Assembly (NCBI GenBank): GCA_964603785.1
Contig: CAZRWD010000001.1
Span: forward strand, 496,001 to 560,000
DNA length: 64,000 bases
Reading direction: 5' to 3'
Source of the DNA: CAZRWD01 sp964603785
Lineage (GTDB): Bacteria; Fermentibacterota; Fermentibacteria; Fermentibacterales; Fermentibacteraceae
Position 1 is the first letter of the stretch. Each line of letters opens with the position of its first letter. This document shows, piece by piece, positions 8,101-18,070 of the stretch. The notes under the pieces were generated by a model. That model was not told the DNA's origin. It did no database searches and worked only from the letters and a program-made list of their open reading frames with translations. Made by a program: the position numbers and the translations under genes.

Positions 8101-8883
8101 GCCGCTGCATCCGGCGACCATCTCCCGCAGCTGGGACAGGCCGACTGCGCTCAGGACGCCCTGCTTCGCGCCGCCCAGCCGCCTGGCGGCGAGGCGCGCA
8201 TCGCCCCCGAGCGCGACGAGCATGAACGGCCGCGGAGGGAGATAGGGGGGATCGAAGGATGCCAGGCCCGTCCTGACCTGCCTGGAGAGGATGGCAGCCG
8301 CCTTCTCCGCCGGAAGGTCGGTGATGCCGAGGGACTGCGGCAGCCTCACCGATCCTATGTCCAGCGTCTTCGACCACTGCACCTGACCCCCGGCAAGGCA
8401 GGTTATGAGCGTCCCGCCGCCTCCGACCTCCATCACCAGGGCGCTCTTCAGGGATCCCCCGCCGGATCCGCCGACCTTCTCCAGCAGCGCCTGCACTATC
8501 AGCCGGCCCTCCTCGAGGGGGTCGATGAGCTCTATCTCTATGCCCGTGGTCATCATCACCCGGCTGAGGAGGGCGTCCGAGTTCGAGGCCTCCCTGACGG
8601 CGCTCGTGGCCACCGCGCGTATGGTCCCGACGCCGTAGGAGTCGAGCATGCGCCTGAAGTCCCTGAAGGCCGACACGGTGGCGGCTATGGACTCGACGGT
8701 CAGGTGCCCCAGCCTGAACGTGTCGTGACCGAGCCTGACCGACTTGCTGACCCTCTCCAGGACCCTGACCCCCCCGTCTGCGGCGAACTCGGCGATCTCC
8801 ATCCGGACGGAGTTCGAGCCGGCGTCTATAACGGCCGCCAGGCCGGCGGACGCCCCGGGCCTGCAGACCGGGCCGGCGGTCAC
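5176..8883 (-). CDS. Ppx/GppA-HD-polyphosphate kinase (Ppk1) fusion protein
   Basis: One uninterrupted 1235-residue frame joins two enzymes with opposing reactions. Residues ~15-330 are a Ppx/GppA phosphatase (sugar-kinase/Hsp70 fold): IDAGSNSVRMEI, RAVATSAVREASN and a glycine-rich VMEVGGGGT. Residues ~335-470 are the Ppx-type HD domain (ALLHESG, ARYHRR, RVADCLDRQ). Residues 562-1235 are Ppk1, beginning LLNRELSWLDFDSRVL, with NMDEFFMIRVAGL, the autophosphorylated-histidine region LKTHAKALLVV, AHLSTGNYN and RFLEHARI. There is no stop or convincing ribosome site at the junction (around 7200), so it reads as a true fusion. It could make and hydrolyse polyphosphate or (p)ppGpp-related substrates. 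The start overlaps the upstream HD gene (ATGA). Confidence 0.9.
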   Translation of the reverse strand: MTAGPVCRPGASAGLAAVIDAGSNSVRMEIAEFAADGGVRVLERVSKSVRLGHDTFRLGHLTVESIAATVSAFRDFRRMLDSYGVGTIRAVATSAVREASNSDALLSRVMMTTGIEIELIDPLEEGRLIVQALLEKVGGSGGGSLKSALVMEVGGGGTLITCLAGGQVQWSKTLDIGSVRLPQSLGITDLPAEKAAAILSRQVRTGLASFDPPYLPPRPFMLVALGGDARLAARRLGGAKQGVLSAVGLSQLREMVAGCSGLELPALMKKYGLSLSEAETLVPALVMIQSVASRLRLRTVHVSDVTMRDGLLLDLASAGGGGAPSLMATGTVQAARLLAGRYHTSLAHAENVAATALALFEEMRPEHGYGPRERLQLHAAALLHESGRFVDSRSHHKHSFYLISNSEVFGLSREELLNVAHIARYHRRSAPRTSHLDFMALSRERRMLISRLAALLRVADCLDRQKLPAPRELGFRRTGDTLYVLVGEGDDLSLEQRALSSVGDLFEDIYGMRVRFASSSAVLPPAEAEDRSRELRAEHLTRQASLEMLPGGQGTGGPHRDMLLNRELSWLDFDSRVLAEAENPAVPLLDRLKFLAISAGNMDEFFMIRVAGLMRRVDAGITSTDASGLAPGVLLEEILRRTGEMSARQVALTAELLEELAGRGVRVVSRAGWTPVQKAALERHFAEEIMPLLTPMTIGAGGSAPLLQGLRLHAAFMMPGAGVSIPSLLVIPLPAQTPRFVRIPGSPGDVAMLEDLLIEFRALAAPGREPLSSALFRVTRDADVSVDDDDVTDLLIEIERAVLSRRHREPVRLEMSEGVPHAMSDAVCAAAGVERPGIPRLQSRMVDIGGLMELVSTDAPPGLREEPWPPRRPVGLPKGTPPSEAMDSGEILLIHPYESFDPVLELLEWASSDPSVLAVKQTLYRTSTDSPVTTLLERAARNGKAVTVLVELKARFDEERNAGWARRLEDSGCQVIYGVAGLKTHAKALLVVSREGGSIRRRAHLSTGNYNERTALLYSDIGLMTSDETVCTDVASFFNILTGQSDPVGFESTSVAPLEMKGRILELVEREAAMVSAGRPGRITAKLNSLEDPEMIDALYRASSAGVKVMLNVRGICCLRPGVPGVSENVEVVSVVDRFLEHARIVRFGGGGAEEIYLSSADWMTRNLDRRVELLFPVKEPRNVLRLGRMLDAFFEDRAKGWRLGADGTWVRAGGDPATRAQALLYRTGVFREDS

Positions 8884-9482
8884 GCCCTACCCTCCGATCG
8901 TTCCATGACGATCTCCAGGCGTCTCTTGGAGGCCTTCTCCAGGAGATCCCCCTTCCTCAGCCCGTGGAACAGCTCCTCCGCGGCATCGCACGAGACCCGG
9001 CATTCCAGGGTGATCGAGCCGGGCCCGACGGTGCATCCCATCTCCCCGACCACCGAGCCATGGGTCCTGTCCAGGCCGTCGGCGACCCTGAGGATGCCCG
9101 CGAGCCAGTCGAGAACCTTCCGCGCAGCAGGATCGAGATCGCGGTACACGGGGTCTTCGGGGGATGGAGGAGCCTTCCTGTGGTATCTCGCGAGAAGCGC
9201 GACCATCTCCCGGTCACGCTCCCCCAGACCGGTCCCGCCGGCCTCGAGGATCATCGCGGACGCCCTGGTGTGATGCCCCTTCCTGCCTCCGACGAGGCCG
9301 ATGTCGTGGAGCATGGCGCCGCATTGGAGAAGCATCCTCTCCCTCGCCCCGAGCCCGTGTAGCCGGTTCAGGGCGTCGAACAGGCCCAGGGCGAGACGGC
9401 AGACCTGGCCGGTGTGCGCGTCGATGGCGCGGAGTGAACCGGCGAGGTCCGCAACCCCCTGCGGGACTTCAGCCGCTCCCAC
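8880..9482 (-). CDS. Stand-alone HD-domain protein of the Ppx/GppA C-terminal type
   Basis: This ~200-residue protein carries HD phosphohydrolase-like motifs in order: HTGQVCRLAL, MLHDIGLVGGRKGHHTRASAMI, LARYHRKAPP and GILRVADGLDRTH. The pattern matches the C-terminal HD domain of Ppx/GppA proteins and also the one inside the neighbouring fusion, so it probably acts in phosphate or polyphosphate metabolism. The start is uncertain: GTG at 9482 is chosen to limit overlap with the CHAD gene, but an ATG at 9530 is in frame. It ends with a 4-base overlap with the Ppx-Ppk fusion start, indicating translational coupling. Confidence 0.75.
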   Translation of the reverse strand: MGAAEVPQGVADLAGSLRAIDAHTGQVCRLALGLFDALNRLHGLGARERMLLQCGAMLHDIGLVGGRKGHHTRASAMILEAGGTGLGERDREMVALLARYHRKAPPSPEDPVYRDLDPAARKVLDWLAGILRVADGLDRTHGSVVGEMGCTVGPGSITLECRVSCDAAEELFHGLRKGDLLEKASKRRLEIVMERSEGRA

Positions 9483-10506
9483 CGGCGCCTCCGTCCGAAG
9501 CCTCTGCGGGGGCGAGCATCCCCGTGGCATGGTTCTCGATCGCGTCCAGGTCCTCCATCAGAGGATCGAGGAACCGGGCGCCGCCGGCCCTCCTCCAGGC
9601 CTTCGCGAGCCTCTTGAATGTCCTGACCCTCTCGATCCGCACGACCTCCCTGAGGTACTCGACCCCCGGCCTGATCGCCCTGAACGGCGCATCGGAGCCG
9701 AAGAACGCGGCCGAGAGCTTCTCCTCCCGCTTCTCGAAGGAGTCCAGGCGCGACATCCAGACGTCGCAGTCGTGAATGGTCCCGAGCATGGTCTGGACTG
9801 TTCTCAGGAAGGCGATCCTCTCGTCCAGCGGGAGGTCGGGTCGGCCGGCGAAGGACTCGAGGGAGTACCGCGCCTTCTTCACGAGGATCCTCGACCTGTG
9901 GTGAGCCTTCTCGTCCGACTCGTCGGCGAGGGCGGAATCGAGGCCCGCGAGCGGGGCGGCTGCGGCCCTCATCGCGCGGGAGGCCAGGATCATGACGGCA
10001 GGAAGGGGATCCGCGGAGGGGTCGGCGGAGGCCGCCAGCCGCCGGGCCATCTTCCCGAGACCCGCCAGCGATTCGGACATCGCGAACATGGTGAGCGCCT
10101 TCCCGACCCGCCTGCGGCTCCTTTCCCGCTTCATGGAGATGCGCAGCGCTATCCTCCCGAGACCGGACAGGTGGGCCCTGGAGAGCCCCGCCCTGTCGAG
10201 GCGCTCGAGGTACTGCAGGGCGACATCGAGATCCCGCGCCCTGCCCAGTGAGCCCAGGAGCGTCTTCAACGCACTCCTCGCGTTGCTGACCGTCCGCGTC
10301 GGGAGTACGGGGGAGTATGCCGCGAGCAGGGCGTCGAGCCTCCGGGAGGCGACGCGCACCCTGTGCACGGCCTCCATGTCGGAGGGGTCGGCGAGGCCTT
10401 CGAGGTGCTCCGCGAGGATCGAGACCGATTGGAGGACAGCGTCCGCCGCAGGTCCGACGGCCGCCGACAGGACCCTGCCGGACACCCTGGCCTTCTGCTC
10501 GGTCAT
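9469..10506 (-). CDS. CHAD-domain polyphosphate-binding protein
   Basis: The product (345 residues) is an all-helical CHAD protein with two histidine/arginine-rich repeats. The first contains AVHRVRVASRRLDALL with LGSLGRARDLDVAL; the second contains HHRSRILVKKARYSLES with LGTIHDCDVWM. CHAD domains bind polyphosphate through conserved basic residues and often sit beside ppk/ppx genes, as here. ATG at 10506 is preferred because GGAGG lies 5 bases upstream; a GTG 6 bases earlier is too close to that site. It is the first gene of a three-gene operon (CHAD, HD, Ppx-HD-Ppk), divergent from phosphofructokinase. Confidence 0.88.
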   Translation of the reverse strand: MTEQKARVSGRVLSAAVGPAADAVLQSVSILAEHLEGLADPSDMEAVHRVRVASRRLDALLAAYSPVLPTRTVSNARSALKTLLGSLGRARDLDVALQYLERLDRAGLSRAHLSGLGRIALRISMKRERSRRRVGKALTMFAMSESLAGLGKMARRLAASADPSADPLPAVMILASRAMRAAAAPLAGLDSALADESDEKAHHRSRILVKKARYSLESFAGRPDLPLDERIAFLRTVQTMLGTIHDCDVWMSRLDSFEKREEKLSAAFFGSDAPFRAIRPGVEYLREVVRIERVRTFKRLAKAWRRAGGARFLDPLMEDLDAIENHATGMLAPAEASDGGAGGSG

Positions 10507-10623
10507 CCACACCTCCCTCCGGGGCTATTCTTGATGGTTTCTGAACATTATGCTTTCATTAAGACCCAGGAAGAGGATACTGGCCCGCGAAGGAGGCCGC
10601 AACACCCCGGAGGGCGGATCAGG

Positions 10624-11775
<1,152 letters not shown>

Positions 11776-11820
11776 CCGGGATCGGCGGCCTGAGAGGCTT
11801 GTCCTGCCGGCCCCCGGGGG

Positions 11821-12795
11821 TCACCAGCTCTCGAACGAGTCGATCTTGTCCAGGTAGACCCCGTCGAATCCCGCCGCCAGGATCCTGTCCAGATACGAGT
11901 CGGGCGAGCCGAAGATGATCCCCTGCCAGTCCGGATCCCAGTACTCCACCAGATAGTTGCCGGGCCAGTCGGGGTTCTCCGGGCCGAGCCATGAAGGGGG
12001 GCTCGAGGCCCAGCCGGGCTGCCAGTACCAGCGGTAGTCCTCGGCCTCCCCGATGCTCATGTAGCAAAGGACGAGCCTCTCCGCCCCCCCGGGTTTGGTC
12101 CGGAGCTGGGTGACCTGCGATGGCGTCAGCTGATCCCCACAGCAGAAGAGGTCCACCACGAACATGTCGTAGCCCGTGGCGGAAACCTCGTCGACGAAGT
12201 CGGCCGAGGTCCCGAAGGCCTGGTCGTTGATGATGTACAGGAAGTTGTCGGCCGAGGACAGGCCGGGCACCGGGTCCGGGTCGGACTGCCAGGGCACGGC
12301 GGGGTACGGAGGGATGTCGTCGAGATCCCTGTGGTCGGCCGCGAACGACACGTATCCCCTCCCGTCGTTCCAGGCGTAGGAGCTGTCGATCTTCCACTCC
12401 GTCCAGCAGTAGTCCGTGACCATGACCTCGACCCCATGCGATTCCGCCAGGTCGAGGAACGGCAGCATCCAGTCCACCTCGGACTGCGGGGTGGCGGCGT
12501 CGTCCGCGGTGTAGCCGAAGAAGAGGTCCTCCCTGCCCTGCCCGTCTATCGCCGCGACATAGGCCTGGGCCACAGCGCCGTCGGGCTCCAGGTCGAGGGT
12601 CAGCAGTTCCTGGCCGTTCTGTGGCACCACCAGGAACCCGGGGACCTGCGCTTTCGCGTAGGCCGAGATATCCTGGACGAAGTCCCTCATGTACTGCGGG
12701 TAGGGCCCGGGATCGTCGTCCGGGCCGGTGCCTCCGCCTCCGCAGGCCAGCGCGAGGACGGCCGCCGCTGGAACCCACCTCTTCAGACCGGCCAT
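11821..12795 (-). CDS. TM1410/GH114-like TIM-barrel lipoprotein
   Basis: The 324-residue lipoprotein starts MAGLKRWVPAAAVLALAC, a signal peptide ending in a lipobox with Cys18; ATG at 12795 is chosen because GGAGG lies 6 bases upstream. The mature protein has a TIM-barrel pattern like TM1410/GH114 (endo-alpha-1,4-polygalactosaminidase relatives): FLVVPQNGQELL, LFFGYTADDAAT, VMVTDYC, FVVDLFCC, RLVLCYMSIGEAEDYRWYW and the closing GFDGVYLDKIDSFE with conserved acidic residues. It probably cleaves or binds an amino-sugar polysaccharide at the cell surface. The substrate cannot be assigned. Confidence 0.75.
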   Translation of the reverse strand: MAGLKRWVPAAAVLALACGGGGTGPDDDPGPYPQYMRDFVQDISAYAKAQVPGFLVVPQNGQELLTLDLEPDGAVAQAYVAAIDGQGREDLFFGYTADDAATPQSEVDWMLPFLDLAESHGVEVMVTDYCWTEWKIDSSYAWNDGRGYVSFAADHRDLDDIPPYPAVPWQSDPDPVPGLSSADNFLYIINDQAFGTSADFVDEVSATGYDMFVVDLFCCGDQLTPSQVTQLRTKPGGAERLVLCYMSIGEAEDYRWYWQPGWASSPPSWLGPENPDWPGNYLVEYWDPDWQGIIFGSPDSYLDRILAAGFDGVYLDKIDSFESW

Positions 12796-12923
12796 CGGCA
12801 TCCTCCATCCGGAACGGGGTGGCTGCGTCCGCCGGCCGGATCGTCGGGCGGGACTCCAGGCGCTTCTATCCGGCGGGCACCGGGAGCATGGGATCACCCG
12901 CGCGCTTCGTCCAGCAGCCCGGA

Positions 12924-14645
12924 TCAGCCGGCCCCCCGGACCTCCTCCTTCATCTCGAGCCTCCGGGCGATCTCCTCAGTCCAGAGCCTCGAGGAGGTCA
13001 GGAGGACGGTGGAGGACCTCCCGGGCGCGTCGACGAGCAGGATGCCGTGGAAATCACCGCTGCGATGGATCAGCCAGGCGGTGCTCGACTCGAGGTCGAA
13101 GAACAGGGTGTCCCCGATCACCCGTGCGGGTGGTATGGCGACGAGGCTGCATGGATCGAAGGGGTCGGAGAGGAGTACCCTCGCATCGGCATCCGCCCCG
13201 GCCAGCACGAGCGTGGAACGGCGCCCCAGAGCCCGGTCGACGGCCGTCCCGCTGCAGGGATCCAGCGCTAGCAGAGTGTCCGGAACCGTCTCGTACAGCA
13301 GCCCGGCCTCTATCTCCGACCGGATAGTCCTCCACCCTCCCCCGTCCGCCCTGGCCAGGGTGAACCGGTAGCAGTCCCCCGTAGAGACAACCGGCCATGC
13401 GGTCTCCCAGAAGGACCCGGCATCGTGCAGCCGTGAGCCGTCGCCGGAGCCCGCCGTCTCCAGCGCGGAGTCGAAGGCCCCGGGCCAGAGGGTCCCGTAG
13501 CCCGAGATCCCGTACTCAATGCCCTCCAGAAAGATCTGCTCGCCAGGGGCTCGGGCTGCAAGATCCCGCAGGGATCGTATCGTCGCGGACGTGTATGCTC
13601 CTGCCTGCGAGAGCCTCGAGACCTCGTCACGCGCGGAGAGCGCGCATCCGATGACGATGACCGCCGGCAGGACATGGGAGCGTATGCGGCGGGACCCCCT
13701 GGCCAGCAGGGCGATGACGACCGCAGCGAAGGGCAGGGCCGCATACGCGAAGTCGGACCTCGGAGGGAGGTTCGTGACGGTCGCCAGAGGAAGGACGAGG
13801 AGTCCGGCGATCCAGGCCCTCCTCCACCACGAGCCCCTGAGGAACACCAGCAGCGCTGCAGAGCCGAGGAGCACCACCCTGGCCGGGATCGAGTCGAGCC
13901 ATGGCGAGAAGGGCATGACGGAGAGCGCCGCGAGGTTCCTCAGCATGAAGGGTCCGATGGTCGAGCTCTCGCCGTAGCTGAGGACCGGCCCGATCCAGGC
14001 CAGCCTCCAGAGGGAATACAGAAGCGTGGGTATCAGGAAGGCGCAGGTGCTCGCCGCGAATCTGCGGACCGGGCGGGCATCCCCCTCCGCAGACGCCGCC
14101 TGGAGGCCGAACAATGGTGCGGCGAGGAGCATCGTCTCCTTGAAGAGCAGGGATGCCAGGAAGGCCGTGCAGGCCCCTGCGAGAATCCATGTGCGCCTAC
14201 GCCCGAGCCAGGCCCCGTGGAGGATCAGGGCCAGAAGCATCGGGGCGGTCGCGAGCATGGTGGTCCTGCCCGAGATCCTGCCCGCCGAGGGAACGACGGC
14301 CCAGGAGACGGCGAAGAGCAGCGTTCCCCAGAACACCGCGCCGTCCGGCATGCCGAGCCGCCTCAGCAGGATCGACACGAGGAGGATGTTGAGGAGGTGT
14401 ATCGCCAGGTTTGTCAGATGCCACCCGGCGGGACGCGTCAGCCCCCAGACCGCGGAGTCGAATGCCCATGCCGCGACCGTCAGGGGTCGGAAGCCGCCGG
14501 CCTCGAACCCGGTGAAGGTCGAAGGCGAGAACTCGTGGTCGAGGTCGAGGAAGTCGTCGGCGAGGAAGCCGGAACCGACGCTCGGGAGCATGACGAGCAC
14601 CATGGCAGAGATGATGCCTACTGCTGATGCGACCTTCACCGTCAT
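12924..14645 (-). CDS. GT-C-like polytopic membrane protein
   Basis: The 573-residue protein has about ten hydrophobic segments in its first ~420 residues and a soluble C-terminal part. An early loop carries FLADDFLDLDHEF, the kind of acidic motif in the first outer loop of GT-C glycosyltransferases that use lipid-linked sugars. ATG at 14645 (MTVKVASAVG) is used; GGAGG lies 11 bases upstream, and the longer upstream extension is low-complexity and unlikely. It may transfer sugar to a protein or glycan at the membrane, but no substrate is indicated. Gene order places it upstream of the TM1410-like lipoprotein on the same strand. Confidence 0.6.
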   Translation of the reverse strand: MTVKVASAVGIISAMVLVMLPSVGSGFLADDFLDLDHEFSPSTFTGFEAGGFRPLTVAAWAFDSAVWGLTRPAGWHLTNLAIHLLNILLVSILLRRLGMPDGAVFWGTLLFAVSWAVVPSAGRISGRTTMLATAPMLLALILHGAWLGRRRTWILAGACTAFLASLLFKETMLLAAPLFGLQAASAEGDARPVRRFAASTCAFLIPTLLYSLWRLAWIGPVLSYGESSTIGPFMLRNLAALSVMPFSPWLDSIPARVVLLGSAALLVFLRGSWWRRAWIAGLLVLPLATVTNLPPRSDFAYAALPFAAVVIALLARGSRRIRSHVLPAVIVIGCALSARDEVSRLSQAGAYTSATIRSLRDLAARAPGEQIFLEGIEYGISGYGTLWPGAFDSALETAGSGDGSRLHDAGSFWETAWPVVSTGDCYRFTLARADGGGWRTIRSEIEAGLLYETVPDTLLALDPCSGTAVDRALGRRSTLVLAGADADARVLLSDPFDPCSLVAIPPARVIGDTLFFDLESSTAWLIHRSGDFHGILLVDAPGRSSTVLLTSSRLWTEEIARRLEMKEEVRGAG

Positions 14646-14719
14646 GCTCGCATGCACCTCCAGCATCGGCCGCAGCAAGGATTGTCGATACCTGCAGGAT
14701 GCTCTTCCGCAGGATGGGT

Positions 14720-16192
14720 TTACTCTAAGTATCCTATCAGTGAACCACGCAATCCGATGAATAAGTCGGGGCTCCCACTGCTCAGCACATTGACATGCAG
14801 CGTCTCTGAAGAGGTGAGTGATTCCATGGTACCGAACCAACCGTTGCCCGAGAACCAGACATGTACATCCCTTTGTCTTCCGAGCTGGTCGGTGGCATAT
14901 GCAGATGCGACCCTGTATACAGGTTGAGCAGCGATGAATGGATCGCCACCCGACCCGATCTGGAACAGGTTCGTCGAACCGGTCATCTCGAGAGGCAGGA
15001 GAGGAGTGGTCACCGGTCTGTCGATGTCGCACCATTCGACACAGAAAGCCTCGGATGTGCCTAGGTCTTCACACTTCCGGGCTATCCAGCCATTGTTCCC
15101 CTCTGGAATCAGGTCGAACACCTGACTAGACCTGTTCCTCGGATCGGATACAGGAGAACCGAGAGCCCCGAGCTCCGACACGGCAACCCTCGCTGGATTC
15201 TGCCGCGAGACGGCCGAGCAGAATTCGATATCCGACACGAATTCGACGTAGAACTCCTGCTCCAACAGGTCCGGATCCTGAAATGGCACCCTATCGGAAA
15301 GGACTGAAGCCTGGAGAGACATCGTTCCCTGATCCCAGGAAAGTCCCTGCAGGATGCTCGGTCGAGCAGACAGAGCGGCAGGAGGAGCATACTCGACCGC
15401 TATCCATGCCGTTCGCCACTTGCCTGCCTGAGTCACGGAATACCTTCCTGCCGCAGGATCACTCACGCACTCGGCAAGATACCCACGTCCACCAAGCAGA
15501 ACATCAAGGTGGCCATCCTGGTTCACATCCCAGACTGATGCTCTCATTGCCATCCGGGGTGGGATCTCATCGAGAACCACGTGAGTCGTGTCATCCGCGA
15601 TCAGGCTCCATGCTCCGAAGGAGCCGGAGGTTCCGGTGATGATGATCGGCTTGTCGTCGGCCCGTATCACGAGGAGATCCGGGTATCTCGCCCCGTCCGG
15701 GTTTTCTTCGAAGCTGAAATCACCCCACTCCAGGTCGAGAACGTCCATGTGACCCTCGAGCAGGATGATAGGAGTCGTGCTGAGGCCGGTAGGGGAATTC
15801 AAGAAGCAGATCACAGGTCGATCCTCGTCGAGGAGAACGCTCGAACCGACAACAAGATCCTGTTGACCATTCCCGTCGACATCCGCCCACTGGAGGCACT
15901 GGTAGCCGCCTGCAAGCTCGCAGTTCCACCCGTCCTTTACAAGAAAACCGAAGATGTTGCACGTCAGGACGAAGACACGACCTCCCGATGAAAGAGGATC
16001 TGCCGGATCATACGAGTAGGTGGCCACGGCAATCTCTATCTTGTTGTCAGAGTCGTAATCGCAAGATGCGATATCTGTTACTATCCTCGCCGGAGAGCCT
16101 CCGACATTGTAGAGCCAGCCGGGAGCTGCTGCGCTGCTCGCAGCAGAAAGAAGTATGAGTGCGAGGACTGCTGTATTCATGCTTGTCATCAT
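14720..16192 (-). CDS. Secreted VCBS/FG-GAP repeat protein (copy 1)
   Basis: The protein (490 residues) starts with a clear signal peptide (MMTSMNTAVLALILLSAASS). It contains FG-GAP/VCBS beta-propeller repeats marked by calcium-binding-like loops: CDYDSDNKIEIAVA, ADVDGNGQQDLVVG and WDVNQDGHLDVLLGG. Such proteins are surface adhesins or propeller scaffolds. GAGGTG sits 4 bases before ATG 16192, and the upstream TIM-barrel gene stops 3 bases before this start codon, so the pair is coupled. Base composition here is visibly lower in GC than in flanking regions. Function beyond a propeller is unknown. Confidence 0.7.
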   Translation of the reverse strand: MMTSMNTAVLALILLSAASSAAAPGWLYNVGGSPARIVTDIASCDYDSDNKIEIAVATYSYDPADPLSSGGRVFVLTCNIFGFLVKDGWNCELAGGYQCLQWADVDGNGQQDLVVGSSVLLDEDRPVICFLNSPTGLSTTPIILLEGHMDVLDLEWGDFSFEENPDGARYPDLLVIRADDKPIIITGTSGSFGAWSLIADDTTHVVLDEIPPRMAMRASVWDVNQDGHLDVLLGGRGYLAECVSDPAAGRYSVTQAGKWRTAWIAVEYAPPAALSARPSILQGLSWDQGTMSLQASVLSDRVPFQDPDLLEQEFYVEFVSDIEFCSAVSRQNPARVAVSELGALGSPVSDPRNRSSQVFDLIPEGNNGWIARKCEDLGTSEAFCVEWCDIDRPVTTPLLPLEMTGSTNLFQIGSGGDPFIAAQPVYRVASAYATDQLGRQRDVHVWFSGNGWFGTMESLTSSETLHVNVLSSGSPDLFIGLRGSLIGYLE

Positions 16193-16194
16193 GC

Positions 16195-18036
16195 TCACCT
16201 CACCACAGCGATCTTGTCAACCGCGATCACATCACCCTGTAGATTCTGCACACCTACAAGATATACCGAGCATGGAAGATGACCCAGACTGAACTGCTGT
16301 ATCCACGAACCACTCGATGAGTGCACACCACCCGAGACCACTGGAACGATCCTCCCTGCAATGTCGAAGACATACACTCGAGTATGGAGAGAGCTGGTTA
16401 CAGTGAGGGTGCAGTCCGCCTTGTCGAAATCGATAACGGCATCCACATGACCGGCGGGGATCGTGCATGTGGTTATCGTCTCGGAGACAAGCCCATATCT
16501 TACCCAGCCGTTCACTGGTAATGTGTATCGATTCTCTCCTGGAGAGGTGGTCAGGATGGGAGTACCATCCATCTCGTAGAAGTCCAGGCCGGCAACTCCC
16601 GGCGGGAGTTCGACTGGAACCTGATACACCCTGTCTGGGGGGAAGTCTCCCGCAACTTCGGTTCTGTGCGTACGGAATGCATAAACTAAATCATCGGGCT
16701 CTGCCTGGGGTGGGCAGAATACCCATATCCTGGCTGAGATGCCTGGAGCGACGGACACCTCATGTGGTGCGCAGTATAACTGCATACCTGACAGCAGACA
16801 TGCTTGATATCTGTATGCAACGTCACCCAGGTATGACTCGCCTGTGAAGTGCTGTGGCGACCACTCATAGACTCCCCAACCCTCCACCCACCAGGCACTC
16901 TCGCCTCCGAATGGCAGCAGCGGGGCAAGGATCCCTGTGCTGGGCGACTCGGCCAGAAGCAGGTTGGAGGTGATGAAATAGTTCGCACGCCAATCGGTGA
17001 AGAAGGAATCCTCGGGGAGGCTTCCGGGAGTGAAGCATCCTTCCCATGTCGCCTTGTGATAGGACGGGCAGTACTCGAGCATGTACTGGGGCATGGTGGC
17101 CCATGATGGATCACCGGTGAATAGTCCGTCGAGAAAGCTTCCTGCGAGAGATGTAGGTCGGTCACGGTACATGAGGTCAGTTGGATCGATCACGAGCGGG
17201 TCGAACCACCATTCAGGTGTTGTCTCAGATTGCACTGGCATTTCCATGTCGTCGTAAGGATGCCAGTGGAATGCATCCGGAGGAGTACTCCACCTGAATG
17301 GAACAGACCCATCTAAGCTTGACTCCCCCGAGAACATATGCTGGAGAGCATGATGAGCATGATCTTCCCAGTCCTCCTCGCCCCGCTGCGAGAAGGGAGA
17401 TAGGAATCCTCCCGAGACGATGGTACAGGCTGGATCCACCAGTCGTATCCTGTCAGCAGCCTGCTGTGCGACCCTGAAGTAGGCGTTGTATCCGACATAC
17501 ACAGATTCTGAAGGTTCGTTGTATTCCCTGAAGCACATGATCCCGATTCCGTCTGGTTCGTTCCATAGACCCCAGGTAGTGACTCCCCTGCCGTCATCCG
17601 ATAACAGTCCGTTCGGTCGGTAGCGATGGACGATCGCCTCGAAATAGTCCGCGTAGTAACCCTCTCTGCTCGGCACAGGCCTGTTGTTATGCACACCGTA
17701 TGGATAATCTTCCTTATTCCCGGTGAACCAGCCCACAGCCCAGTCCGGTGTATAGCCCTCCTCGGCGATGATCTCGCCATCATCTGGTAGGACGGAGAGC
17801 AAGGTATCGAGCCTTCTGTCGCTGTAAGCCCAGAGATACATCCCTTCTACGAGCTCGTTGGGGCTGATGTCATTCTTCGCAAAAAGGACGGTGATTCCGG
17901 GGCGGGTTCCGGGGAAGCTGGTGAAGTATTCCAGTTCCTCCTGGTTCAATCCAGGTGTGTTGATACCGAATCGCAGACCAGCGAAGGTCTGGCCCGCGAT
18001 TGCTGCGAGGAGAAGAAGGTCGATCCGTCTGATCAT
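16195..18036 (-). CDS. Secreted TIM-barrel glycoside-hydrolase-like protein with Por/FlgD-type tail (copy 1)
   Basis: A signal peptide (about residues 1-19) precedes a probable (beta/alpha)8 glycosidase domain. The sequence TTWGLWNEPDG near residue 155 matches the clan A acid/base motif (W-N-E-P); a partner nucleophile is not certain. The middle region includes MLEYCPSYHKATWEG and GGESAWWVEGWGVYEW. The last ~75 residues (VYVFDIAGRIVPVVSGG, ending DKIAVVR) form a Por/FlgD-like C-terminal sorting tail. GGAGG precedes ATG 18036. It is the first gene of a two-gene operon with the VCBS protein and resembles GH39/GH5-type enzymes without a firm family. Confidence 0.7.
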   Translation of the reverse strand: MIRRIDLLLLAAIAGQTFAGLRFGINTPGLNQEELEYFTSFPGTRPGITVLFAKNDISPNELVEGMYLWAYSDRRLDTLLSVLPDDGEIIAEEGYTPDWAVGWFTGNKEDYPYGVHNNRPVPSREGYYADYFEAIVHRYRPNGLLSDDGRGVTTWGLWNEPDGIGIMCFREYNEPSESVYVGYNAYFRVAQQAADRIRLVDPACTIVSGGFLSPFSQRGEEDWEDHAHHALQHMFSGESSLDGSVPFRWSTPPDAFHWHPYDDMEMPVQSETTPEWWFDPLVIDPTDLMYRDRPTSLAGSFLDGLFTGDPSWATMPQYMLEYCPSYHKATWEGCFTPGSLPEDSFFTDWRANYFITSNLLLAESPSTGILAPLLPFGGESAWWVEGWGVYEWSPQHFTGESYLGDVAYRYQACLLSGMQLYCAPHEVSVAPGISARIWVFCPPQAEPDDLVYAFRTHRTEVAGDFPPDRVYQVPVELPPGVAGLDFYEMDGTPILTTSPGENRYTLPVNGWVRYGLVSETITTCTIPAGHVDAVIDFDKADCTLTVTSSLHTRVYVFDIAGRIVPVVSGGVHSSSGSWIQQFSLGHLPCSVYLVGVQNLQGDVIAVDKIAVVR

Positions 18037-18070
18037 TCTATCCTCCTACCACTTCAAAGAGTATTTGTGG

